The position numbers were made by a program, and so were the translations under genes. Below are positions 11,604 through 23,094 of a stretch of DNA of 64,000 nt, piece by piece; the first letter of the stretch is position 1, and each line of letters begins with the position of its first letter. Origin of the DNA: Triplophysa rosa. Lineage: Eukaryota; Chordata; Actinopteri; Cypriniformes; Nemacheilidae. Below the pieces are notes generated by a model, which was not told the origin of the DNA, ran no database searches, and saw only the letters and a list, made by a program, of their open reading frames with translations. The DNA is taken from the NCBI RefSeq assembly GCF_024868665.1, contig NC_079890.1, forward strand, positions 30,572,179 through 30,636,178, given 5' to 3'.

Positions 11604-12957
11604 TAGTGCTGTAGTAAGAGTCCTGACTCGAGACGTTTTTTTATGGTCTCGGACTTGTCTTGGACTCGTTGGTATTTGAACTCGGACTTGTCTCGGACTT
11701 GGTCATTGGTCTCGCAAATGTTCTAGTCGGTCTCGTCCGAGTCCAGCGATATATGTTTTATTTTCTCCTTCAAAATAAAACATTGATAGAGCAATACTCT
11801 TGTGATCCGAAAACGAATGATCCGAAAACTGTTGCCGACTCTCGACTCTAGAACGAGAGCTGCACGTGCTCATAAATTCTCTTTTCACACAGCAGTTCAG
11901 TTCAGTTCAGTGTGTGCTGTTGTTGTAATTAAATAACTCCGGTGTATTGGTTCAAGTCCGCGGGACTGTCATGCACGCCAGAAAGTGAATAACTGAATTA
12001 ATTTGTGGCTAATATTAAGTGTTTACGGGAGACGCTAAACGGGAATGAGTCAGCTGAACTTGTTCGACCGGTTCACTAAAAAGAAAGAACCGGTTCGAAC
12101 AAATGATTCGTCCGCGGCGCGAACCAGCATCAATCATTCATCAGGCACGATGTCAGCGAGCAGCGGCATAATACAGATTGGTTTTACAAACCATAATAAA
12201 TGAATCGACAGTGCGCTTAAAAGGAAACATTTTGCAACAAAACTTTCCCCGAAACATGTGGGACAACATCCAATTTCGTAAGACACCTGCAAAGGCATCA
12301 CAAAGAGAGGTAAGTTAATGCCATGTTTCAGAGTTAGCATTGCATTTGAGTATTTTAGAAAGTTTGGAAAGTAGGGCTTAAAGATAAGATTGATCATATT
12401 TTTATTGTCATTGTGATAAACATGTTATTTAAGGATGGGCACCGACGTGCTTATAAACGTGCTTATAAATGAGCCGTGGAGCCTCTGCTCTTTCTAGCGG
12501 CTCATCTATTGAACACGCACGTGCATGGGCAGGCGCGCACACGCACGCACGTACACACACGCACAAAAGTGTTCATTGCTGCACAACCTTGCTGATAAAA
12601 AAGTTCCTTAAAAAAGTAATAAACAGTTACACTTCGGCTTTGTGACTTTAGTGCTATACCTATATAGTAAAAATGAAATGACCTTATTTTATCTGCTTTT
12701 CGATCATTACAAACAATAATGAAAATGATTATCTTAGAATAGAAGATATGCTGTCTCTTGCATCACATAAATTATCAATAGTTAAGTATGTGGTCTTGTA
12801 GTCGTGATTTTTTTCTGTCTCTGTCTTGACTGTCTCAATTGGACTCGGTCTTGACTTGGACTCGAACCTCTTTGGACTCGGACTTGACTCGGTCTCGACT
12901 AGTCCTGGTCTTGGACTTGTCTTGGACTCGACAATGGTGGACTTGACTGCAGCCCTA
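11604..12957. mobile_element. hAT transposon, non-autonomous (TSD TTTCACAC)
   Basis: The ends read TAGTGCTGTAGTAAGAGTCC and, inverted at the right, TAGGGCTGCAGTCAAGTCC. A perfect 8-bp duplication, TTTCACAC, flanks them at 11596-11603 and 12958-12965. Both ends carry the GACTCGGACTTG-rich subterminal repeats typical of this fish hAT family. The interior has no transposase frame. It contains a CA-rich stretch at 12530-12567. Confidence 0.9.
12518..12567. repeat. CA/CG dinucleotide-rich stretch
   Basis: This is an imperfect alternating purine-pyrimidine tract of CACGCACG and ACACAC units inside the hAT element. It has the composition of a degenerate microsatellite and no coding value. Confidence 0.6.
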
Positions 12958-13539
12958 TTTCACACATACACAAAGTTGACCCTTAATAAGAGTTTTACAA
13001 AACCAGGGCAAGAGATGGGCTTTCAGGCCATTGACACTTAATCTGCTGACAAGTTTGTAATATTCAAGAATGTTTAGAAAGTTCAAATTAATTGTGCAGT
13101 ACTGTGTTGGGTGAAATGTGTGGTTATGATAACATGTTTTAAGGCTATAAAGTTAATGAAGTGTTTAATGTTGTTGAAAAACATTTTTTGATGTTCAAAA
13201 GTGTTTTAAGAGTAGAAACGGAGATTTTTTGTAAAAGGTGTTATTACTTAGTATTCATAAAGGGATTGTTTTAATGTAATGTTTTATTACATGGTACAAA
13301 AAATGAATGTGCTGATTTTGAGAAAATAGGCTGAATATTTGTTGATTCTTGGGGTTTAAAAAAACTTAAGTATGAAATGTTAACTTTTTTTTAAATTTCT
13401 CAATATGCGTCCTGTGATGACACATTGTGATAAAAGTAATATTGATGTAAAAAATGTGAGATTGGAATAGATTTGAATGTTTAATAAATGTGATAGAACA
13501 ACATTCTGGCCTTTTCAATGTGCTGTATGGAGCAAAATT

Positions 13540-13804
13540 GCCATCACAAGGTACAAAAGTCTTAGGCAGTACCCTTAAAAGGACAAATGTACACCTTTTT
13601 TAAAAGCTACATTATGGTACCATAGCAGTAAAAGGTACAATTTAGTCACCAAAGGTACATATTTGTATATGGTACATGCTACAAGGGTACTGAAATGTAC
13701 CCATGTGAAAGGGTACAATGGGTGTATCTTTGAGGGTACTGCCCCAGTGACAAGCCATTGTACCCCTAAAGGTACAAGTTTTGAAAAAAAATTCTTACAG
13801 TGTA
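13540..13804 (-). repeat. GGTAC-rich CACTA-like repeat fragment
   Basis: The sequence is built of recurring AAAGGTACA and GGGTACAATG units, with at least ten GGTAC or GTACC sites. On the minus strand it begins CACTGTAAGAATTTTTTTT, a CACTA/EnSpm-type terminus. No matching second terminus was found, so it is a one-ended fragment of a common fish repeat. Confidence 0.6.
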
Positions 13805-14416
13805 GAAATGCTAATTAAATACACTTGGAATAGTCTCTTAATTCTTTTTGCGGCTGTATATTTATGTGCACCTAACAAGTGTTGTTAACATGTAAATGTT
13901 GACACTTCTGCTACCTGACATCAAAATTCTAGAAATTTGGAACAAACTGCAATTTCAGCTTTGTTTCATTAAAGGGTCTTTAAACTATAGAGCTGAAAGT
14001 TTGAGTCGTTTTATATATTTTATTTTAAAAGTTAAAGGATCTCAAGCCCTCAAGAGAACATCAGAACACAGATGTCATCAAGCACCGGTTCAGCATGTTG
14101 CTGTAGTGGTAATAGAGTAAACTCTTTTAGGAGCACACAGCTCTTTTAGGGCCTGGGGTGGCTTCTTCACCATGGTGTCAGATGGTGCTTGCTCTGAATC
14201 ATTAAATTGGCTTTAAGGAATGTTGATCACGTACTTGAGTTTGGTCACTTTTGCGAACCCTTTAAAATACACTGCAGGACATGAAGTAATTGCCTCTGAT
14301 GTTATAAGCACATGAACTATTCCAACACAAAGGCAAAAACTCTCTTACTTCCTTGTTCATATTTTCCATCTTCCTTTTTGCTTTTTCACCACTGGTTGTA
14401 GATTAGATGGTAGGAT

Positions 14417-15301
14417 TAGGGATGCACTGAAACGAAAATTCTTGGCCGAAGCCGAACAGGATGTGAAACACTTGGCCGAAGGCCGAATAATACCGAACAC
14501 CGAACATGTTTTTTTGCATTTCTTCTATTTATTGAGCCATTTATTCACTATTGCACAAACTGAAAAGTCAAAATGTGCTTTTTATAATTTGTCTTGCTTT
14601 TCAATAAAATACAATACAACTTAATATAAAATTGAGCAAAACAAAGTAAATTCAAACAAAAAATTGAGCCCTCTCCCTTCATGAATAGCCTATATTAATT
14701 AGGCCTATAACTGACTGCTAAAAGAATGTAATGTAAATTACTCTGAACCCCTACAACAAAACACTTCATTAAAAACTGTCATTCCACATTAGGCCTATAA
14801 GCTAAAAATATGAATAAACTAAAACTGTTGGAATATTATAGGCTACATTGCAAAATGATTTGAGAAAAAAAACCATGCAATGCAAGCAATTCTGACTGAT
14901 GCTGACTGACAACCATTTCAGTTCACGTCTCTCCTCCAAACTCCGCCCACAAAAGCTGACTGTTCTCTCAGAAGGTGCACTCGTGGCCGGGATGCACCGA
15001 ACATACTTTGACAAGTTGTTTAGTACAGGGAACTGTGTGCACGCGACCACTGTATGATGCCAAAGGGCTACTGTCAGACCGCCCACTTCCGTCTGAAGTA
15101 AAGTTACCGACCGGTAGAGATGCTTTCATTCGGAAATTTACTTCCGTGCGGCAAGTCCCATGCTGTGTCTTTCTCTGACACTTTAAAATGCTCCACACAC
15201 ACGCACGTAAAATTTATTCGGCCATTTAACAAACACCGAACTTGCGTTTTTTGCTATTTCGGCCGAACATTTTCGGTGGCCGAACATTCGGTGCATCCCT
15301 A
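14417..15301 (-). mobile_element. hAT transposon with transposase remnant (TSD GGTAGGAT)
   Basis: Ends TAGGGATGCACTGAAACG and, inverted, TAGGGATGCACCGAATG are flanked by perfect 8-bp duplications GGTAGGAT at 14409-14416 and 15302-15309. Subterminal GGCCGAA/TTCGGCC repeats occur at both ends. At 885 bp it is an internal deletion derivative that keeps part of the transposase C-terminus on the minus strand. Confidence 0.93.
14918..15032 (-). pseudogene. hAT transposase C-terminal dimerisation domain remnant
   Basis: The minus-strand frame shows FPVLNNLSKYVRCIPATSAP followed by SERTVSF. The IPATSAPSER core is the signature of the hAT dimerisation region, in which the RVFS of intact proteins has become RTVS. 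The frame around it (14802-15086) loses similarity on both sides, and the catalytic part is absent. It belongs to the surrounding hAT element and cannot make an active transposase. Confidence 0.85.
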
Positions 15302-15439
15302 GGTAGGATTTTGTCAGAATCCAAATCTTATGGACTGAAGTACAAGTATGTCATTCTTTAGTAGAGGAACCATTTTGGGAAATTGAATTTAAATTGAATT
15401 CACATTGGCTATTATTGGTATTTTCGTTATTTCGTTCCC

Positions 15440-15997
15440 CTGTTTGGCCCTGGGTTCTCGCAAGGTTTTTTTCTCCATTGGATTTTTGGGTTCCTCGTCA
15501 CTATTTGCATACTGTTTTGCACTTTTGCCTGACCGGGGGTCTGCTGACATCAGCTTTAGCATTTAAAGTTTTTGTATTTATTAATATCACTTTAAATGTA
15601 ACATTCTGCTTAATTTATTAATTAATACATTTAGGAATTTATAGTCCGTATACTATTTGACATGTGTTTCTCTCTCCTTTATCTTAAATGTGTGCTTCTC
15701 TGTGATAACCACGCTATGTGTGTGTGTGTGTGTGTGTGCGTGTATGCGTGTGCATGCATGTGTGTGTGCGTGCCTGCAGTGCGTGTGTATTTTGTGTGCT
15801 GTGCGTGGAGTTGTATTTCCGTGTTTTATGCATGTGGGTGTGTATGAACCTGTGTGCGTGTCTGTATTCTGTGTGTGTTCACTTTTTTGTTTTTATTTGT
15901 ATAACTTTAATGTTGTGCTTATAGTCAATATGTTTCATGTACAGCTGCTTTGTATTAATAAAAATTGTAAAAAGCGCTATATAAATAAAGTTGAATT
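15440..15997 (+). repeat. Retroposon 3' region with internal TG microsatellite
   Basis: The block TGGGTTCTCGCAAGG... TTTTTGGGTTCCTCGTC begins the repeat, and the tail TTGTAAAAAGCGCTATATAAA ends it at 15965-15995. I recall both blocks as one cyprinid retroposon 3' region. A TG/CA expansion at 15717-15880 lies between them and creates cysteine- and valine-rich open frames that are not genes. Confidence 0.55.
15717..15770. repeat. (TG)n microsatellite
   Basis: The core is a run of TG repeats interrupted by CG and CA substitutions, continuing as looser TGTGCG repeats to about 15880. It is a simple sequence repeat with no coding content. Confidence 0.85.
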
Positions 15998-16689
15998 TAT
16001 TGTTCTTTATTCTAGCAAAGTTAATCTCAGCAAAGTTTAATTGAATTTCCATAAATCCCCATCGTACCACCCATGACCTCCCTCAACACCTTCATCATTT
16101 TATCTTGGAGACCAACACCACATCTCATTACACCTCTGCACCGGTCCGCCCCCGTAATCATCCCCAGATTTTACACCTAACCTTTTGGATCCCATTCATT
16201 TATTACCTCCCTCCCTCCTCTTCCTCTAATTGACTACAACCAGGTACAGTGACATTTAAACTGCTTGTCCGGGTTCATGATCCTGCACGTTCTCCATATT
16301 AGAGTTCTTCTGAAAGAGGAGAGGCTGACTAATGATAATTATGATGTGTGATTCAGGCCCTCTCAGAAAGTATCAGACCTTAAGGGACCCACTAAGGAGC
16401 CTGTTATTATATTTGTTCAGTAGCAGATGGCACAAATGAAGACACATGCTACAGTCGCTATCTTTGGGTCAATATGACTAAGGAGGAGAATTTTCAGTGC
16501 TGAAAAGGGATCATTGAGTTATTTTCAAAATCATTGTTAAGGACCCAAGGTCTGTCTGGCACTGACTTCTTTCTAGAACAGTGTTATATTAGTAAAAGAT
16601 TTCAATTTGACACATTTAGATTTAATTCCATAAACGCCTGATCAACACTTACGTGATTGACCTCCTGGGGATATCTATGTTTGTGTTGG
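15998..16689. other. Gene-free region
   Basis: Apart from a pyrimidine-rich patch at 16190-16230 I see nothing that can be named. No open frame has recognisable motifs. Confidence 0.4.
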
Positions 16690-17097
16690 TTTGGCCAGCA
16701 GGGGGAGTTCACCCTGTTGTCTGTGGGGGTCCAAAGGCGCCTGGATAGCGTTTGGGAAACATCATAGATAAGACACTAAACTTGAGTCAAAATTCCCTGC
16801 ATGCAACCTTGTAATGTTTCTAGAAATGTTTCTAGGGGTCTAACCCCAGCATACTGGTCCAATTCTCTGCATTAGACTATCCATCATGACCATCATCCTC
16901 CAGTTATATGAGCTACATGACTGTACTCTGATCTCTACTGATATCTGGTGTGTGGTGGGCGTATAGGTTCACTATCGGTTCTGTTGTATCATCTCAATGG
17001 TGGTGGTTGAGGAGACCTAACACCCCCCCACCCCCACTCATTGTTAAGCGCCTTGAGTGAAAGTAAACAGAATAAAGTGCTATATAAACAGCATGGC
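16690..17097 (+). repeat. Body and 3' tail of a 5S-derived SINE-like repeat
   Basis: The start reads GGCCAGCAGGGGGAGTTCAC, followed by CTGTTGTCTGTGGGGGTCC. The end reads TTGTTAAGCGCCTTGAGTG and AAGTGCTATATAAACAG. The same GCCAGCAGGGGG block follows a 5S-rRNA-like head in the copy at 51765-51910 (minus strand), so this copy appears to be the 5'-truncated remainder of the same family. The tail matches the GCGCTATATAAAT ends elsewhere in the window. Confidence 0.6.
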
Positions 17098-17184
17098 AAA
17101 GAATAAAATACTAAAATACATTTTATTTGTATGAATTCAGGAACAGTTTAATCCATTTGTATCATCAGCTTGTGTGTACACTAC

Positions 17185-17245
17185 TCCCTAGGAATCGAAC
17201 CCATGACCTTGGCAATGATAGCGCCTACCAGCAACTCTAGAGGAA
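17185..17245 (-). repeat. tRNA-derived SINE fragment
   Basis: On the minus strand the B-box region GGTCATGGGTTCGATTCC is intact and is preceded by GCGCTATCATTGCCAA, the same arrangement as in the SINE at 59163-59312. The A-box part is degenerate (GTTGCTGGTAGGCGC), and the 3' body is missing. Confidence 0.5.
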
Positions 17246-17249
17246 CCTA

Positions 17250-19529
17250 TAGGCCTACAATTTGCGAAAAACATTATACTAAATACAGTCAAATGAAAAC
17301 GATGGCATAAAACATCATCAGATCAATGCACACACAAAAACAAAATTAGATCAAAACGATTCCAAAAATGTTCCATCCTTCCTGATCTCCTTGTTCTTCT
17401 TCTTCCGCCTCCTCTCCCTCCACCTCCTCCGTTTCATTCATTTAGTTTTTTCCCGAGTTGAAAGGAGCCCGGAAGGCTTACATTTGATGTTTTAAAAGGT
17501 ACTCACAGAAAGACTGCTGAGCTTGCATCAACTCTAAAGATAGATGGCATAAGTGTAGGAGGCGGGCAGGCCGACCTGGCTCACTGATGAGAACTGTTCT
17601 AAACTCTCACCGATTGAATACAGGCCAGAAGAGAGCCTACAGCGGGAAAGAGAAGGAGAGAGAGACAAACAAGATTGATAATGATGCCGTGTGCACCAAA
17701 AATGGACTTGAAAGGCCACCCCCAAATACATCTTGAGATGTTACAGGAGCACTGGAAGCACTGATCTCAGCTCACTCGAAATGAGTCCAGAATATTTTCC
17801 AACAGGGATGGCCGGTTTTCCAGCTGTAGCTTTGTAGGTTTATTCACTACTATTAAGAATTATATGCTTACATGCACTTAAACTTTACTTTTATTCTTCA
17901 CAAGGACCTACACTGTTAAAGCTTGAGTTTACACTTGATGAGCCGAGCATGCGTTTAGCTTTATATAAAAGGCCATTTCAGTCAAGATGCATGATGAAGT
18001 TCTTTCACTAGCTCTTGCTACTTGAAAGAAAATATATGAACAGCGAGGCTTGAACTGCTTTGCGTGCAGACTTCTGCTAAAAAACAGATATTCTGAGAAA
18101 AAAAGGGAAACTCTGTGTCGGTGAGCTCAAACTCTGCCTTATTCTACTCACATGCATGAAAAGAGGAAAGATTATTTATTTTTGGCAAATTAACAAAAGG
18201 CATTTGGTACAGGTGATTTGAGTCCTAATTCACTTGAAATATCAATCTTTAAATTATTCATAATTCCTAAATACTTAGTCAGTTTATCTATAAAAAAGCT
18301 ACCCTTAGATACACGTTTAGTGTAAACTTTAACCTCCACCCATCTGTTAAACCGAAACCAAATCTATGCCCTTGTACAGACGTCGGTTTCAGTGTCTAAA
18401 AGACACAGACAGTGATATCAAACTGCTGTATAAATTTTACGAGATCGTTCAGCTTGAGGAGAATTCATTAAGTTAAAACAAGGAAACGGACACAGAATCC
18501 TCCAGCAAAGTTTAATCATCTGATTAAAGTGGACCAGTGGTATGTGTATTTTTAACCGTGGTGGTGAACTTTCAGCCTTTCATTTTATCTTGAAAGTGAA
18601 AAGGTTTAGGCTCATGAAATATACAGTAAAAATAAAAAAATACTGAGACACTGTGGCTGATTATGAGACATTTTTTCTAATACATCTAAGGAATCACAGC
18701 CAATTAGCTTTAAGAAACCGACATCCTGGTGGTGTCATTAATCTATGCCACTAGCAGTGTGTGTGAAACGGTAAGCTAAGATTTAATGACAGTAATCAAC
18801 CATAATTAAAAGGGAATTATCACCATTTACCATAAAGAGTTATTAAGCCTGATAGAGAAAAAAACTGTATGTGACCCCTGATTAAAAAAGGAAAATAGTA
18901 TATAAAGCAGGGGAACTTGTTATGCTGCTATTTAAAAATAAACTGATTATCAAGAACCCATGCTGTGATGGAAAAACAAAGCTTATGTTTTTTTAGATGC
19001 CCCAAAGATCAAGCATGTGTGCTTGAAAGTCTGTCTGCATTGCATTTGGCTTGTTCTGTTTTCTGATGTTCTGATTTTGTGATCTCTCGAAATCGTGATG
19101 TAGCCTACATACAGGTAGAACTGGAATGATAAATGTCTATATAAGCAAGACACCAAAGTCAACCCCCTTTTTTAACTCGAATATGCCTGTAACCATAATG
19201 CATATACTTTGTACTTGTTTTGCATCTTTTAATACTCATTCTAAACTATTTTAGCCAGCTCCATATATATCTCACAAAACTCCCATTTTATGCCATTTTC
19301 ATAACCTGTGAGAAATTTACAGCTCTACAGACTGACAGCAAAGAAGCACACGACTCATGTCATATGTATGTCAGTGATGTGACTATTGTTGCTGTCACAT
19401 CATCCAGGTTGAGGGACTCAACCAGCAAGTCTGGCTGAGAAATCACCTCAACTCTATTGTAGAGAGCTCTGAGTGGAAGTATCCACAAAAAATACTATAC
19501 TGTATATTATACTGTCTTGATATAATGTT
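17250..19529. other. Gene-free AT-rich region
   Basis: A short TTC/CTC-rich patch lies at 17385-17440. No gene, transposon end pair or RNA gene could be supported in the remaining 2.2 kb. Confidence 0.45.
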
Positions 19530-20228
19530 TTAAAGGTCAAGTGTGTCATTTTTTGGAGGATCTATTGACAAAAATGCAATATAATATACAGTACATAACT
19601 ATGTCTTCAGAGGTGTATAGAGACCTTACATAATGAAGCGTTATGTTTTTACTACCTCAGAATGAGCTATTTCTATTTATACACGCGGGTCCCCTTACAT
19701 GGAATTTGCCATGTTGTTTCTACAGTAGCCCTAAACAGACAACCTGCTCTACAGAGCGTGTTTCGTATATATGTTATCTTCTTCGCAAAGAAGCAAAAAT
19801 GTGACGACATCTTAGTTCTGCGTCAGCCACCGTAGTGCTTCGTAAGGGCCAAGGGGCAAGCAGTTGAGTGAGCCTTTGGTTGCAATTCGCAACCTCACCA
19901 CTAGACACTGCTAAATTTCACACTCTAGACCAGGGGTGTCAAACTCGATTTCATCCCGGGCCACATCAGTATTATGGTTGCACTCAAAGGGCCAGTTGTA
20001 ACTGTAAGACTATATAAATGTATCTCTCACACTGCATAATTACATCTGCATTTAATTACTCCTTTTGGTAATAACTCAATTAATACCCAGTTTTGACAGT
20101 AAAAGACCAGTAAAATAAAGTGTATTCAAGTGTACAACTATTGTACAGTTTATTTAAAAAAATAAAAGACTTGTTTCTGTATGAACACATAGTTGGTCTG
20201 CATAGTGTTTCTTGACAAGCTAACATTT

Positions 20229-20806
20229 TTAAACGCCTTTCTGGTCAGGGCACACTTGCTCACATATCTTCAGCATACACTGCTTTAAAAATGTACCTTC
20301 TGAAAAACACTTGGTAACTCGGGCGATTTCTTCAGCCACAATAAAGATGGCTTTCACGGCTGCATCACTTTTTTGCAGAAGCATTTGCAAACAAATTCTG
20401 CCAAAAATGTACATTTTTTTCAAGTCTTGTACCTTTTGTTGCTTTTCTTGGTGACTAAGGTTAGCATACTTTGCTCCGTGTTTGGTTTCTAAGTGCCGAC
20501 GTAAATTGTACTGTATTCTTTAAGCACAGCCACCCCTGTTGAAAAAACCAGTATATGCTGGGTTAGGTATGTTTTGATGCTGGTTGGACCAGCTTAAACC
20601 AGCTATGGACCAGCACATGACCAGCTAAACCAGCACAAACAAGCATCAAAACATACCAAACCAGCATATGCTGTTTTTTTTAACAGGGATGGCCTCCTGG
20701 CAAAGACGACACACCGGCTTGTTTCCATTAAGCACAAACATGTATTTGCTTTCCCATCCCTCTTGAAATAGCCTCCCCTCTGCATCAATTTTTCTTTGTT
20801 TGACAT
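20229..20806 (-). pseudogene. BED-finger hAT transposase N-terminus, interrupted
   Basis: On the minus strand the peptide starts near 20806 (MSNKEKLMQRGG) and reaches the first finger cysteines (CRLCQEA, just upstream of the MITE). It is then cut by a palindromic MITE at 20534-20688 and resumes with the finger's histidine half (YNLRRHLETKHGAKYANL). It continues as LLQKSDAAVKAIFIVAEEIA and KCFSEGTFLKQCMLKICEQV before a stop at 20229. The KSDAAVKASYIVAEEIA-type block is what I remember from Charlie8-like and GTF2IRD2-fused transposases. BED fingers bind transposon ends; the RNase H-like catalytic domain is absent here. Confidence 0.82.
20534..20688. mobile_element. Palindromic CCAGCATATGCTGG MITE
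   Basis: The ends are CCCTGTTGAAAAAACCAG and its inverse CTGTTTTTTTTAACAGGG. CAGYATATGCTGG and AGGTATGTTTTGATGCTGG recur in inverted order, and the middle is a series of CCAGCT/AACCAGC units. The whole 155 bp can fold into one hairpin. It splits the BED finger of the host hAT transposase between the cysteine and histidine pairs. Confidence 0.85.
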
Positions 20807-20837
20807 GATGTAATCTAATTAATATTTATATATCATA

Positions 20838-21330
20838 TCACTCATTACACGGCTCGTTGGAATGCTTGATTCTGATTGGCCAGTTGCCACATTTGCAGGT
20901 TCGTTATTCCCAGATAACAACCTCTCAAAACTAATAACACAGTGTAACCCGGACGCAACAAATCATTTTGACAAGTTTTTTTTGACAAATTAAATATAAA
21001 TATGTCTTTTAATAACATATATGACATTATATTTACAAATTATTAAACCAAATTGAATATTCGTGACATATGAACGTAGTTTCTTACCTTAAAACCGAAA
21101 GTAAAAAGCTTTTACTGTTAGGACTGCATTCAGTAAAAATGAGCTAATAAAATATTTCAAATTCACATTTCATGTCCAGTTTTTTTCTCATGTGGCAAGT
21201 ATCCTGTGTAATAAGCCGGATAATGTACAAGCAGCCGGCTGTTATCGCGAAATAAGCCCCTCCGGTGTGAAACAAGAAACAACCTGATCGCACTGGAGGG
21301 GCTTATTTCTGCGATATATACGGACACTGC
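20838..21330. repeat. TTACACGGCTCG repeat with snapback end, nested in the hAT
   Basis: It begins near TTACACGGCTCGTTGGAATG, which I recall as a zebrafish dispersed repeat start, and ends in a hairpin at 21244-21318. The hairpin arms read ATCGCGAAATAAGCCCCTCC and, inverted, ATCGCAGAAATAAGCCCCTCC. The GTACAAGCAGCCGGCTGTTA block just before the hairpin recurs at 48449-48512. Exact boundaries are uncertain. Confidence 0.5.
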
Positions 21331-21515
21331 CACCTACTGGCTAGATGCCGTCATCGCGCAGGTAATAAAGTTGAGTTGCATTTTCAGGTCATGGACATAA
21401 AATGTATAATAACAATACAATAATTTGTAAGCTCTCGCGGGCCACATAAAATGAGGGGGCGGGCCGGATTTGGCCCGCGGGCCTTGTATTTGACACATGT
21501 GCTCTAGACCATTAA

Positions 21516-22746
21516 ATGAATGTTGATATGAATGTGTTAGCCTTGATATCCAAACAGCAGTGATGTAAGATGTTGTATGCTAATAAAATATCACTGTTTA
21601 TCAAAATCATGTCAAAACAATATGTTTTTTGAGGCTCTGCATGGTTCTTCCCACACATTCCTCAGGCAAAGCAGATGTTTGGCCCAATCCGTGCATGAAT
21701 GACAACATCACCAGGTAAGCATCAATTTTGTGTAGACTGAGAACAACATTCATAAGCTCTGTGAAGATGGTAGGTTTTCCTTCCAGGAGGATAGTGAGGA
21801 GCTGGTGTTGCCAGCACCCCAGGGGATGAAAGCATTTTTTCCTGGCAGATGGAGAAAGAGGAATGTGCCAAGAGCCTTTGGTTAATTTCAGTGTTGAAAC
21901 AAATAGACTTACGCAGATCTCCGAGTTAACAGCCTAGCCAGGGCACAAAGTAGCTGTCAAACACAACTTCATGGAAACCTTTTATTTTTCAAGCCATCAG
22001 GAGTCTACTCTCTTCCTCAACTTATAGGACATAAGTGGTTTGGTATCTTGGGTGTCTCATGTTCTCTGTGACAATGTAACTCCTTACAGATTTTACATTT
22101 ATTTTTATTGTTTCACATTTTGCTTAAAGCTGTCACCTGTAACCATGCCTCTAGACACTCTTAAAGGTGCTTCATGATTCCATAGAATAACCTTTTTTGT
22201 CCAAAGAACCTTTTTGTTTCATATTATAATCTTACAGTTGTGAATTGTGTTAAGGCAAGATGTATTTGCTCAGTAATCCACATTTTAAGACTAAGTGAAA
22301 ATAGCAGCATTTCTTAATGATATGCTATTTACACTAACCGAAAAAAGCTGTACTTTCTTTGGATTAAGTAGAAATAGTAGTTAGATGATATAAATAGTGG
22401 CAGATAACGTTACTATTTGCACCTCAGTATTGTTGTGCATCAAACATTATGCAATAATTTTATAATTATTAATATTATATTTATAAAAAATATTAAAATG
22501 ATGGCAACTTACGCCAAGGCCTCACCAAAATATTTTTTTAATCTTGTAAGAGTTTAAACTTTGAGAGAACACAAACATGAGGACAAAAAATCCTAGATTT
22601 AATCATTTTGCTCCTATAATGTGTGGTGCACTGTGATGTGACGAAGAAAGCACACCACACACCAACAGATTTTCAAACAGAGTCCTGACTGTGAACACAG
22701 GAAATCTTGCAAATTCTCTCGAAACTTCAGAATAAGTTTTTTATTA
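21516..22746. other. Gene-free region with an AAAGAACC repeat fragment
   Basis: Most of this stretch is unique and AT-rich. Around 22155-22225 the sequence ACTCTTAAAGGTGCTTCATG... CCAAAGAACCTTTTTG resembles one half of a common teleost hairpin MITE. No coding sequence was recognised. Confidence 0.4.
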
Positions 22747-23075
22747 TGTCACTGGGAGGCGTGACGAGAGCCGTGGGAGGAGCAAGCGAGGCCGGTGATG
22801 CGATTGATAATGAGCGTCAGCTGGGCGCCACCGGCCTCGTATCTCCCACGGAGGAGATCGGAAGCATAAAAGGCCGAGCGGCAGGAGCATACGGCGAGAG
22901 AGGACCAGGCCCGGACATTAGTTAAGTTTTGTTTATGTTTGTGTTGCCGGCAGTTGTCCGCGAGGGGCTGCCGGCTTGTTACTTTTGTATTTTTGGTGTA
23001 TTTATTTTTGATTAAATGTTTTGAATGTTTGCTGATTCCCGTGTCCTTCCTTCCGTTTTATTGAGCTTTATTACA
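22747..23075 (+). repeat. 5' LTR
   Basis: It starts TGTCACTGGGAGGCGTGACG and ends TTTATTACA. A CATAAAAGG TATA-like box lies at 22865-22873 and ATTAAA at 23011-23016. Compared with the 3' LTR it carries extra GCCGGC-rich sequence around 22945-22977. If GTCAC is the true TSD, this LTR would begin at 22753 (TGGGAGG) rather than 22747. Confidence 0.85.
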
Positions 23076-23076
23076 G

Positions 23077-23094
23077 TGGTGCCGAAACCCGGGA
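23077..23094 (+). promoter_or_regulatory. Primer-binding site for tRNA-Phe
   Basis: TGGTGCCGAAACCCGGGA follows the 5' LTR after a single G. Its complement ends TTTCGGCACCA, which matches the acceptor end plus CCA of eukaryotic tRNA-Phe, whose 5' end is GCCGAAA. This would prime minus-strand cDNA synthesis by a reverse transcriptase supplied in trans. Confidence 0.85.

Larger units (their letters stand above)
19931..21501 (-). mobile_element. hAT (Charlie-like) transposon (TSD CTCTAGAC)
   Basis: The left end is CAGGGGTGTCAAACTC and the right end, inverted, is CACATGTGTCAAATAC. Perfect 8-bp duplications CTCTAGAC at 19923-19930 and 21502-21509 prove the insertion into the TTAAAGGT MITE. Subterminal GGGCCACAT and GGCCCGCGGGCC motifs are typical of hAT-Charlie repeats. 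It carries transposase N-terminal remnants on the minus strand and two further insertions. The catalytic part is deleted. Confidence 0.93.
19530..21515 (+). mobile_element. TTAAAGGT MITE, copy 1, split by a hAT insertion
   Basis: This repeat matches 40867-41264 along its length up to the hAT insertion at 19931, for example AATGCAATATAATATAC, CTTACATAATGAAGCGTTAT and GACGACATCTTA. Its terminal inverted repeats are TTAAAGGT.. and ..ACCATTAA. The last residues of the element (CATTAA) are found after the hAT at 21510-21515. The TTAAAGG end fits a T2/Kolobok-like TTAA target. Without the insertion it would be about 0.41 kb and non-coding. Confidence 0.85.

Noticed and set aside
15657..16040. 127-codon Cys/Val-rich frame
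   Set aside because: It is produced by the TG microsatellite; all three plus frames are open over the repeat.
17185..17245. Possible functional tRNA gene
   Set aside because: Only the B-box side is intact, no full cloverleaf can be drawn, and it matches the SINE family at 59163-59312.
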